Assembly: GCA_015655225.1 (NCBI GenBank)
Contig: JAATFK010000529.1
Coordinates: forward strand, 1 to 6,800
Direction: 5' to 3'
DNA from: Solirubrobacterales bacterium
Lineage (GTDB): Bacteria; Actinomycetota; Thermoleophilia; Solirubrobacterales; Solirubrobacteraceae
DNA: 6,800 nt
Part shown: piece after piece, positions 1 through 4,926 of the stretch
Layout of the letters: every line of letters begins with the position of its first letter
Numbering within the stretch: position 1 is the first letter of the stretch
The notes under the pieces: generated by a model
Databases searched by the model: none
What the model saw: only the letters and a program-made list of their open reading frames with translations
Told to the model about the DNA's origin: nothing
Translations under genes and position numbers: made by a program

Positions 1-1029
1 CGCGAGCGCGACGCCGGTGGGGTTGCCGCCGGTGTGGATCGTCGTGCCGGCGGTCGCGCTCGTCAGGTCGACCGGCGTGATGCCCGCGTTGGTCGAGTTG
101 TTGTTGGACACGTAGGCGGTGTCGCCGTCGGCGGAGAGCGCGAGGCCCTGAGAGGAGAGGCCGTTGCCGAGCGTGATCGACGGCAGCGGGGCGAGCGTCG
201 CGACGTCGAACTGCGCCGGCCAGTTGCCGCCGACGCCGCCCTCGACCACGTAGCCGGTCGTCCCGTCGGGGCTGATCGCGATCTCGCCCGGCGTCTGGTT
301 CTCCGGGAGCCCGAAGATTCTGTCGTTGTCGACGGTGTTGGTCGCGACGTCGAGCGGGACGACCGCGCCGCCGTTCGCGAGCGTGATGAACGCGGTTCTG
401 CCGTCGGGCGTGATCGCGATGCCGTAGGCGAAGCCGCCGCCGGGGACGTTGTAGGCGTCCGTGGCCGTGCCGGATGCGACGTTGACCGCGAAGACCTCGT
501 TCGTGGTCGCCACGTAGGCGGTCGTGTCGTCCGGCGTGAAGGCGATGCCGCCGCCGGGGCTCGGAAAGAAGCCGCTGCCGAGGGCAATCGGCGCCCCGAC
601 CGTGTCCGTCGTGAGGTCGATCGGGTAGAGCGTGTCGTCGGTCTGGTCGGTGACGTATGCGAGCGTGCCGGCGTGGTTGATCCCGATGCCCGTGGCGTGG
701 GGGACTCTGAGCGCGGTCCCGGCCGTGTTGGTGGCCGTGTCGATCGGCGTGACGGTGCCGGCGGACTGGTTCGTGACCCACACCGTGCTGTTGTCAGGCG
801 TGGTCGCGGCTCTGGTGGTGCCGTTCGCGCCGACCGCCGGCAGGAGGGAGCCGTTGGAGAGGTCGATCGGGATCGTGCCGCCCGGAGCGCCCTCGACGTA
901 GGCGAACGTGCCGGCCGAGGCCGAGGCCGCCGTCAGGGCGGAGGGTACGAGGAGCGCTACGGCGGCGACGCCGAGCAGCCGGCGGCGCGCGCCGCGCGCC
1001 CCGAGCAGGGGTGAGTCGAATGGTGACAA
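1..1029 (-). CDS. Exported YVTN-type beta-propeller repeat protein, N-terminal 343 residues (partial)
   Basis: Reading leftwards from a TTG at 1029-1027, the frame stays open to position 1, so the C-terminus lies outside the window. TTG is chosen because GGAG lies 5 nt upstream (1038-1035), a TAA stands in frame seven codons further up, and no other start fits between. The N-terminus is a signal peptide: Arg-rich (R12, R15-R17), a hydrophobic core at 18-32, and a probable cleavage after A-S-A at about residue 39. The RRRLLG stretch resembles a Tat signal, but Sec is equally possible. The mature part repeats a roughly 40-47-residue unit: [Y/W/F]V near residues 44, 84, 125, 172, 214, 260 and 306, then a PID/PLD turn and an ISPDG-like turn before the next unit. 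This matches the YVTN/YncE-like propeller fold, whose members are usually extracytoplasmic, often with unknown ligands. No catalytic residues are evident, so the role is unknown. All four mature-part arginines are AGA codons. Confidence 0.88.
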   Translation of the reverse strand, partial: MSPFDSPLLGARGARRRLLGVAAVALLVPSALTAASASAGTFAYVEGAPGGTIPIDLSNGSLLPAVGANGTTRAATTPDNSTVWVTNQSAGTVTPIDTATNTAGTALRVPHATGIGINHAGTLAYVTDQTDDTLYPIDLTTDTVGAPIALGSGFFPSPGGGIAFTPDDTTAYVATTNEVFAVNVASGTATDAYNVPGGGFAYGIAITPDGRTAFITLANGGAVVPLDVATNTVDNDRIFGLPENQTPGEIAISPDGTTGYVVEGGVGGNWPAQFDVATLAPLPSITLGNGLSSQGLALSADGDTAYVSNNNSTNAGITPVDLTSATAGTTIHTGGNPTGVALA

Positions 1030-1168
1030 CGGATCTCCGAGGTGGGATTAACGCGCTCTCGGGCTCTGATGTAAGGAGCGCCAGTGCGCCAGATCCGATA
1101 GATCCTCTTCCCTCAGACAACCATGATGTTGCGCCTATGTGACAAACCTGTGTGACTGTTGCAACCGT
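1030..1168. other. Lower-GC intergenic stretch upstream of the propeller gene
   Basis: This 139-bp gap between two minus-strand genes is visibly less GC-rich than the rest. It should hold the promoter and leader of the propeller gene, but I find no convincing -35/-10 pair on the minus strand. It contains short direct repeats: GCGCCAG at 1078-1084 and 1086-1092, AGATCC at 1091-1096 and 1100-1105, and TGTGAC at 1138-1143 and 1151-1156. No credible coding sequence is present on either strand. Confidence 0.5.
1035..1038 (-). promoter_or_regulatory. Ribosome binding site fixing the TTG start of the propeller gene
   Basis: GGAG on the minus strand, 5 nt before the TTG at 1029. It decides the start, because no ATG or GTG lies in frame between the upstream TAA and the signal peptide. 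Confidence 0.7.
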
Positions 1169-1174
1169 TCACAC
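1150..1174. repeat. Interrupted palindrome GTGTGA...TCACAC around GTTGCAAC
   Basis: GTGTGA (1150-1155) and TCACAC (1169-1174) are exact inverted repeats flanking the perfect 8-bp palindrome GTTGCAAC (1158-1165). The right arm covers the stop codon of the minus-strand MDR gene. It could be the transcript end of that gene (there is no T-run, so not a classical intrinsic terminator) or a protein-binding site upstream of the propeller gene. The sequence cannot separate these. The arm spacing of 13 is too wide for a canonical CRP site (TGTGA-N6-TCACA). Confidence 0.4.
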
Positions 1175-2128
1175 GACGAAGACAATTCGCTCGCCGCTGT
1201 TTGGCTTGGTCCAGGTCGATTGGACGTCCCTGAGCGGGGTCGGCACGGCGTCGATCGTGTAGTCGCTCGCCGAGATGTGTTCCGCGAGCGCCGGCAGCTC
1301 GGCGGCGATCTCGCGCGTCGGGACCGAGCCCTGGCCGCTGCCGACGAGCTGGAGCCGGGCGGCGCGCAGCCACTCCGACGGCACCGTCAGCTCGAGCCCG
1401 GCCATCGAACCGATCTCGATCCAGGCGAGCGGCCGGCCGCGGTCCGAGCGCCGCGTGACGATCGCCGGGATCGCCCGCTGCGTCGCCGCTCCCCACAGGT
1501 AGTCGATCACGACGTCGACGGACGCCTCGTCGGCGGCCGCGCCCAGCTCCGCGTCGACCGCCTCCGGCTCGCCGCCGAGCGAGACGACGCGGTCGGCGCC
1601 GAGCGCCTCGAGCTCGGCCAGCCGCTCGGGGTCGCGGCCGGCGGCGATCACGTGTCCGGCGCCGAGGTGCTTCGCGATCTGGACCGCCATCCGGCCGGCG
1701 TTCCCGGTCGCGCCGAGCACCAGCACGCTCTGCCCGGGCTGGAAGGCGATCCGCTTGCGCAGGGCGATCCACGACGACATCGCGGGGTTCATCGCGGCGG
1801 CGATCGTGACCGGGTCGACGCCGTCGGGCAGCGCGACGCAGCGGCGCGGGTCGACCACCGTCCGCTCGGCCATGCTGCCCATCAGCGTGTCGGCGAGGAT
1901 GAAGTAGACGAGGGAGCCGTCGGCGGTCCGCCCGACGCCGTCGATCCCGGGGACGAGCGGCAGCTCCCCGGTGCTCTCGTAGTGGGAGCCGTCGGCCGAG
2001 GAGCGCACGCGCGGGTGCAGCGCGGCGGCGAGCACGTCGACGACCAGGTCGTCTCCGGCCGGCTCGGGCGCGGCGATCTCCTCGTAGCGGGGCGGGTTCT
2101 CGAACGAGCGGACGACGGCGGCGAACAT
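1169..2128 (-). CDS. Zinc-free MDR-family NAD(P)-dependent oxidoreductase (quinone-oxidoreductase-like)
   Basis: A 319-residue cytoplasmic enzyme of the medium-chain dehydrogenase/reductase superfamily, about the usual length. The N-terminal GroES-like half has the family signature PGIDGVG near 60-66. The Rossmann half begins with VLVLGATGNAGRMAVQIAKHLGA near 135-157, where GATGNAG is the dinucleotide loop; the chain ends in a typical G-x-RIV strand. Only one cysteine (C97) is seen and the Cys/His sets for catalytic and structural zinc are absent, so a quinone- or enone-reducing, zinc-free member is most likely; the substrate cannot be read. The ATG at 2128 is preferred because AGGAG (2141-2137) precedes it by 8 nt and the protein then starts MFAAVV, as family members do. 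An in-frame GTG at 2158 would add 10 residues and sits right after a -10 box. It is divergent from the marR-type gene and probably repressed by its product. Confidence 0.9.
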   Translation of the reverse strand: MFAAVVRSFENPPRYEEIAAPEPAGDDLVVDVLAAALHPRVRSSADGSHYESTGELPLVPGIDGVGRTADGSLVYFILADTLMGSMAERTVVDPRRCVALPDGVDPVTIAAAMNPAMSSWIALRKRIAFQPGQSVLVLGATGNAGRMAVQIAKHLGAGHVIAAGRDPERLAELEALGADRVVSLGGEPEAVDAELGAAADEASVDVVIDYLWGAATQRAIPAIVTRRSDRGRPLAWIEIGSMAGLELTVPSEWLRAARLQLVGSGQGSVPTREIAAELPALAEHISASDYTIDAVPTPLRDVQSTWTKPNSGERIVFVV

Positions 2129-2136
2129 GGCGGTTG

Positions 2137-2141
2137 CTCCT
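2137..2141 (-). promoter_or_regulatory. Ribosome binding site of the MDR oxidoreductase gene
   Basis: AGGAG on the minus strand, 8 nt before the ATG at 2128. It supports the internal ATG over the GTG at 2158. Confidence 0.75.
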
Positions 2142-2144
2142 GCG

Positions 2145-2153
2145 GTAGTTGGT
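2145..2153. repeat. Extra operator half-site GTAGTTGGT
   Basis: Exact copy of the left arm of the 2167-2187 palindrome, 22 bp upstream in the same orientation (two helical turns). It lies in the predicted 5' leader of the MDR gene. A degenerate partner, ACCATTGTAG, begins at 2161. It is probably a secondary site for the same regulator. Confidence 0.6.
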
Positions 2154-2163
2154 GGCACGAACC

Positions 2164-2169
2164 ATTGTA
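2164..2169 (-). promoter_or_regulatory. Candidate -10 box TACAAT of the MDR oxidoreductase promoter
   Basis: On the minus strand TACAAT (2169-2164) matches TATAAT at 5 of 6 positions, with its TAC formed by the outer end of the palindrome arm. Transcription would begin near 2157, giving a leader of about 29 nt with the AGGAG inside. No -35 hexamer is recognisable at 16-18 bp spacing. Confidence 0.55.
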
Positions 2170-2187
2170 GTTGGTCTCACCAACTAC
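2167..2187. promoter_or_regulatory. Probable MarR-type operator, perfect 9-3-9 inverted repeat
   Basis: Arms GTAGTTGGT (2167-2175) and ACCAACTAC (2179-2187) are exact inverted repeats with CTC between. The site is centred between the divergent MDR and marR-type genes and overlaps the candidate -10 boxes of both, so one dimer bound here would shut off both promoters. Size and position are typical of autoregulating MarR-family repressors. That the neighbouring regulator binds here is inference. Confidence 0.8.
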
Positions 2188-2190
2188 ACT
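2185..2190 (+). promoter_or_regulatory. Candidate -10 box TACACT of the marR-type gene (leaderless mRNA)
   Basis: TACACT fits TANNNT and is followed by 7 nt and then the GTG at 2198, so the transcript would start at or next to the start codon. No Shine-Dalgarno sequence precedes the GTG. The TAC is the outer end of the palindrome's right arm, mirroring the opposite -10 box. Confidence 0.55.
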
Positions 2191-2197
2191 TCGAATC

Positions 2198-2674
2198 GTG
2201 ACGTCCACGCCCACCAGCCCCCCGCGGCTCGATCCGGTCGACGCGCTCGTTCAGCTCACCTTCGCGGTCCAGACGGTCATCGGGACGGTCGCCGCCCGCC
2301 ACGAACTCTCGATCACGCAGCTGCGGATGCTCGGGATCCTGCGCGACCGCGAGCCCGGCATGCTGGAGCTGTCGCGGATGCTGACGCTGGAGAAGTCGAG
2401 CGTCACCGGCCTGGTCGACCGCGCGCAGAAGCGCGGGCTGGTCGCGCGCACCGGCGCCGACGGCGACGGCCGCGCCGTTCACGTGCGACTGACCGCGCGC
2501 GGCCGCCGGGTCGCGGCGCGACTCACCGAGGAGGTGACCGACGAGCTGTCGGCGCTCGTCGCGGGCCTGCCGGCGCGCGACCGCGACCAGCTGACGCGGA
2601 TCGCCACCCGCGTCGTCTACGACCGGGCCGCCCACGACGGAATCGACCTCGACGAGGGGCGAGCGCGCGCCTAG
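2198..2674 (+). CDS. MarR-family transcriptional regulator
   Basis: A 158-residue winged-helix protein of usual MarR length. An N-terminal helix (about 13-33) for dimerisation leads into the winged HTH at about 37-100: helices around ITQLRMLGIL and MLELSRML, recognition helix about 66-79 (KSSVTGLVDRAQKRG), and a wing containing the family hallmark D-G-D-G-R (88-92) followed by VHVRLT. C-terminal helices at about 105-150 complete the dimer interface. There is no cysteine, so thiol-based peroxide sensing as in OhrR is excluded; ligand-induced release is more likely. The GTG at 2198 is chosen because a -10-like TACACT ends 7 nt before it; an in-frame TTG at 2171 lies inside the operator. The likely role is repression of itself and of the divergent MDR oxidoreductase gene in response to an unknown, perhaps quinone-like or phenolic, compound. 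Confidence 0.92.
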   Translation: MTSTPTSPPRLDPVDALVQLTFAVQTVIGTVAARHELSITQLRMLGILRDREPGMLELSRMLTLEKSSVTGLVDRAQKRGLVARTGADGDGRAVHVRLTARGRRVAARLTEEVTDELSALVAGLPARDRDQLTRIATRVVYDRAAHDGIDLDEGRARA

Positions 2675-2699
2675 TCGCGGCGGCCGCCCGCCCCGCGAC
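2674..2699 (+). terminator. Possible hairpin terminator after the marR-type gene
   Basis: GTCGCGG (2674-2680) and CCGCGAC (2693-2699) form a 7-bp GC stem, extendable by two pairs past a bulge, starting at the last base of the stop codon. No T-run follows, so it is at best a non-canonical terminator. It separates the marR-type gene from the next promoter, 13 bp on. Confidence 0.4.
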
Positions 2700-2711
2700 G
2701 GCGCGTGGGCT

Positions 2712-2717
2712 TACGAT
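2712..2717 (+). promoter_or_regulatory. Candidate -10 box TACGAT for the HTH-ligase unit (leaderless)
   Basis: TACGAT fits TANNNT and lies 6 nt before the GTG at 2724, which has no Shine-Dalgarno sequence. No -35 motif is evident in the GC-rich DNA upstream. The arrangement matches leaderless actinobacterial promoters and the one before the marR-type gene. Confidence 0.55.
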
Positions 2718-2723
2718 CCCTGC

Positions 2724-2978
2724 GTGCTGATCAGCCTCAGAACGGCGGCCTACGAGCTGGGCGTCTCGGTCGAGACGCTGCGGGCGTGGGCGGAGGCGGG
2801 CCATGTCGCCAGCTACCGGACGCCGGCAAACCAGCGCGAGTTCGACTCCGACGAGATCGCCGCCTACGCGGAGTCGCTGCGGCCCACGGCGCCCGACGAC
2901 GGCGTCGCCAGACCGAAGCCGGACATCGCGCCGGTCGATCGCCGCGACCACCGCGACCGCTGGCCGAGAACGGCCTGA
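2724..2978 (+). CDS. Small MerR/excisionase-like helix-turn-helix DNA-binding protein
   Basis: An 84-residue protein. Residues 3-50 form a MerR-superfamily/excisionase HTH: ISLRTAAYELGVSVETLRAW is helix-turn-helix, AEAGHVASYRTPANQREF gives the wing (R32, N36, R38), and DSDEIAAYAESL is the closing helix. This is the layout of BldC-like and Xis-like small proteins, which bind DNA without an effector domain. The tail from about residue 53 is Pro/Asp/Arg-rich and probably disordered. The GTG at 2724 follows a -10-like box by 6 nt. Strong GC at third codon positions supports this frame over the overlapping open frame of the ligase. Its stop is 11 nt before the ligase start, so the two are almost certainly co-transcribed. 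It may regulate this operon or bind DNA together with the ligase; neither can be shown here. Three of eleven arginines are AGA. Confidence 0.85.
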   Translation: MLISLRTAAYELGVSVETLRAWAEAGHVASYRTPANQREFDSDEIAAYAESLRPTAPDDGVARPKPDIAPVDRRDHRDRWPRTA

Positions 2979-2989
2979 GGCAGCCGACG

Positions 2990-3967
2990 GTGGCCGAGCT
3001 TCCCGCGCACGTGAGACCGATGCTGGCGCAGCTCTCGGTGCTGCCCGACGACCTCGACCAGTGGTCCTACGAGGTGAAGTGGGACGGCGTGCGGGCGATC
3101 GCGTTCATCGAGGACGGGAGCGTCCGGCTCGAATCGCGGCGGCTGCTCGACGTCAGCCACACGTACCCGGAGCTGGCCGGGCTGGCGGAGGCGATCGCGC
3201 CGGACCGGGCGATCCTCGACGGTGAGATCGTCGTGCTCGAGGGCGACGGCCGCTCCAGCTTCGAGCACCTCCAGAGCCGCCTCGGCGTCCGCGACCCGAG
3301 ACGGATCGAGCGGCTCGCCGCGCAGGCGCCCGCGACCCTGATGGCCTTCGACCTGCTGTGGCTCGACGACGAGGACCTGATGGACGCGACCTACGTCGAG
3401 CGCCGCGACGCGCTCGACGGCCTCGGACTCGGGGACACGGGCGAGCACTGGCGCGTCCCGCAGCGGTTCTCCGACGGTCCCGCCCTCTGGAGGGAGAGTG
3501 GCGAGCAGCAGCTCGAGGGAATCGTCTGCAAGCGGCTCGCCTCGACCTACGTCCAGGACGGGCGCCGCGCGAGCGACTGGCGCAAGGTCAGACACGTCCG
3601 CCGGCAGGAGTTCGTGATCGGCGGCTGGATCCCCGGCGAGGGCCGCCGGGAGGAGACGATCGGCGCGCTGCTCGTCGGCTACTACGACGGCGACGAGCTG
3701 CGCTACGCGGCGAGAGTCGGGACCGGCTTCACCGACGCGCTGCTGGCGCGGCTGGTCGAGCTGCTGAGACCGCTGCGCACCGAGGCGTCGCCGTTCACCG
3801 GCCGCCAGCCCGAGCGCGGCGCGATCTTCGCGCGGCCCGAGCTGGTCGGCGAGGTCGACTTCCGCGAGTGGACGCGCGCCGGCACGCTGCGCCACCCCGC
3901 GTTCAAGGGGCTGCGCGACGACAAGGATGCGCGGGGCGTCGTGCGCGAGGAGCCGGCGGCCGGCTGA
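2990..3967 (+). CDS. Stand-alone ATP-dependent DNA ligase (LigD ligase-domain type)
   Basis: A 325-residue ligase that would seal DNA nicks through an enzyme-AMP intermediate, in the cytoplasm. Nucleotidyltransferase motifs appear in order: motif I EVKWDGVRA with catalytic K30, SR at 49-50, motif III DGEIVV (77-82), motif IIIa LMAFDLLW (117-124), motif IV EGIVCK (176-181), motif V DWRKVR (196-201, K199 with R201 where many members have Lys). An OB-fold domain follows from about 206 (QEFVIGGW, ARVGTGF, EVDFREWT, HPAFKGLRDDKD), closely like the C-terminal ligase domain of LigD. Primase-polymerase and phosphoesterase domains are absent, so it is complete as a ligase-only protein. The GTG at 2990 has GAGG (2977-2980) 9 nt upstream, overlapping the stop of the HTH gene; the open frame upstream is only an overlap with that gene. 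Such ligases act in non-homologous end joining or base excision repair; no Ku gene is in view. Confidence 0.93.
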   Translation: MAELPAHVRPMLAQLSVLPDDLDQWSYEVKWDGVRAIAFIEDGSVRLESRRLLDVSHTYPELAGLAEAIAPDRAILDGEIVVLEGDGRSSFEHLQSRLGVRDPRRIERLAAQAPATLMAFDLLWLDDEDLMDATYVERRDALDGLGLGDTGEHWRVPQRFSDGPALWRESGEQQLEGIVCKRLASTYVQDGRRASDWRKVRHVRRQEFVIGGWIPGEGRREETIGALLVGYYDGDELRYAARVGTGFTDALLARLVELLRPLRTEASPFTGRQPERGAIFARPELVGEVDFREWTRAGTLRHPAFKGLRDDKDARGVVREEPAAG

Positions 3968-3977
3968 TCAGGCCGCC
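3955..3977. terminator. Possible bidirectional hairpin at the convergent ligase/NmrA gene ends
   Basis: GGCGGCC (3955-3961) and GGCCGCC (3971-3977) are perfect 7-bp inverted arms around a 9-nt spacer holding both stop codons. An alternative stem, AGCCGG/CCGGCT (3951-3965), overlaps it. There is no T-tract on either side. A role in ending both transcripts fits the convergent layout but is unproven, since the arms are also coding DNA. Confidence 0.35.
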
Positions 3978-4855
3978 AGCACGGCCGGCTTCAGCACCTC
4001 CTCGCACCACTGGCGGAAGCTCGTCGGGGTGGTCGACTCGGGGGTGCGGGGCTCGGCGTCGTCGAGGCCCGCGTCCTTGGCGACCATCATGTCGACCATC
4101 CCCTGCACCATCGCCGCGGACATGCCGAAGCCGGTCAGCTGCGCGGCGTAGGCCTCGACCGGGATCCGCTGGTAGCGCACCGGCCGCTCCAGCACCTCGG
4201 AGATGATCTGCGCCAGCTGGTCGAACGAGAGGTCCTCGGGACCGAGGACGGCGACGTGGCCCTGGCCGTCCCAGGAGTGGTCGCGCAGCAGCGCGGCGGC
4301 CGTGGCGGCGATGTCGCGGGTCGCGCAGGTCGGGAACGGGCGGTCGGCCGTGAGCGTCCCGAAGAGCACGCCGTCGTCCTTGATCCCCTTGACCTGGCGC
4401 AGCACGTTGTCCATGAACGACGGCATCGTCAGGGCGCGGTAGCCGACGCCCGTGGAGGCGATCAGATCGTCCATCGCGAGCGCGACCGTCACCAGGCCGG
4501 CGTGGTCGCTGACGCCGGTGCCTCGGCCGAGGGCGGAGACGCCGACGACGCGCTGGACGCCCGCGCTCACGAAGGCCTCGGCCGCCGGGCGGGTGAAGTC
4601 GAGGTAGGCGGCGTCGAGGCTCTGCGCGCGCGGGTTCGGCGGCACGAGCCAGAAGACCGAGTCGGCGCCGGCGAAGGCCTTCGCGACGACGTCGGGGTCG
4701 CCGTGCGAGCCCTCGACGACCTCGACGCGCTCGCGCACGCCGGGGGCGAGACGCGACGGATCGCGGGCGATCACGCGGACCGGCTCGTCGCCGTCGAGGA
4801 GGGCCTGGACGAGCTGATGGCCGATGTCGCCGGTAGGGGTGGTGACTACGATCAC
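3968..4855 (-). CDS. NmrA-like NAD(P)-binding protein (atypical short-chain dehydrogenase)
   Basis: A 295-residue single-domain cytoplasmic protein of normal NmrA/YtfG-like length. The N-terminus MIVVTTPTGDIGHQLVQALL is the first beta strand and dinucleotide loop (T6-P-T-G-D-I-G12); the first glycine of GxxGxxG is replaced, as in a common actinobacterial subgroup. VRVIARDPSRL (about 27-37) is the cofactor-specifying second strand, and D-S-V-F-W-L-V-P-P and V-V-G-V-S-A are later core strands. The classical YxxxK pair of ordinary SDRs is not obvious, so it may be a quinone/azo-type reductase or a redox sensor that only binds NAD(P). The C-terminal FRQWCEEVLKPAV is typical of the group. The GTG at 4855 has AGGAG (4866-4862) 6 nt upstream. 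It is divergent from the tetR-type gene, which probably represses it, and its stop abuts the ligase stop with no gap. Confidence 0.9.
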   Translation of the reverse strand: MIVVTTPTGDIGHQLVQALLDGDEPVRVIARDPSRLAPGVRERVEVVEGSHGDPDVVAKAFAGADSVFWLVPPNPRAQSLDAAYLDFTRPAAEAFVSAGVQRVVGVSALGRGTGVSDHAGLVTVALAMDDLIASTGVGYRALTMPSFMDNVLRQVKGIKDDGVLFGTLTADRPFPTCATRDIAATAAALLRDHSWDGQGHVAVLGPEDLSFDQLAQIISEVLERPVRYQRIPVEAYAAQLTGFGMSAAMVQGMVDMMVAKDAGLDDAEPRTPESTTPTSFRQWCEEVLKPAVLAA

Positions 4856-4861
4856 GGGGTT

Positions 4862-4866
4862 CTCCT
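4862..4866 (-). promoter_or_regulatory. Ribosome binding site of the NmrA-like gene
   Basis: AGGAG on the minus strand, 6 nt before the GTG at 4855; it supports that start. Confidence 0.7.
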
Positions 4867-4880
4867 GAGTCGTTGAGGAG

Positions 4881-4907
4881 AAGTAGACTCTACCGTACCG
4901 TTTACTT
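4881..4907. promoter_or_regulatory. Probable TetR-type operator with overlapping divergent promoters
   Basis: AAGTAGAC (4881-4888) and GTTTACTT (4900-4907) are inverted repeats matching at 7 of 8 positions, 11 bp apart. A second, perfect palindrome GTAGA-C-TCTAC lies at 4883-4893. Within it are overlapping -10-like hexamers: TAGACT on plus (4884-4889) and TAGAGT on minus (4892-4887). TACGGT on minus (4897-4892) and TTTACT on plus (4901-4906) are alternatives. A repressor bound here would cover both promoters. Which palindrome is the true site, and that the adjacent TetR protein binds it, are inference. Confidence 0.6.
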
Positions 4908-4926
4908 TTTGGGAAGGCCTACCTGC

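Noticed and set aside
34..1014. Long plus-strand open frame opposite the propeller gene
   Set aside because: Its product is an Arg/Asp/Gly/Val-rich low-complexity string, typical of an antisense shadow in GC-rich DNA, while the minus strand gives clear propeller repeats and a signal peptide.
1151..1173. CRP-type site TGTGA...TCACA
   Set aside because: The arms are 13 bp apart rather than 6, so it does not match the CRP consensus geometry.
1113..2183. Minus-strand open frame overlapping the MDR gene in another frame, and plus-strand frame 1139-2170
   Set aside because: Both give Arg-rich nonsense; the MDR frame carries all family motifs.
2705..2989. N-terminal extension of the ligase frame
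   Set aside because: The frame is open but overlaps the well-supported HTH gene, its translation is not ligase-like, and the GTG at 2990 has a ribosome binding site at the expected distance from motif I.
2864..3895. Minus-strand open frame opposite the ligase
   Set aside because: Antisense shadow with no recognisable motif.
4256..4876. Plus-strand open frame opposite the NmrA-like gene
   Set aside because: Arg/Asp/Gly/Val-rich antisense shadow; the minus strand has the Rossmann motif and a ribosome binding site.
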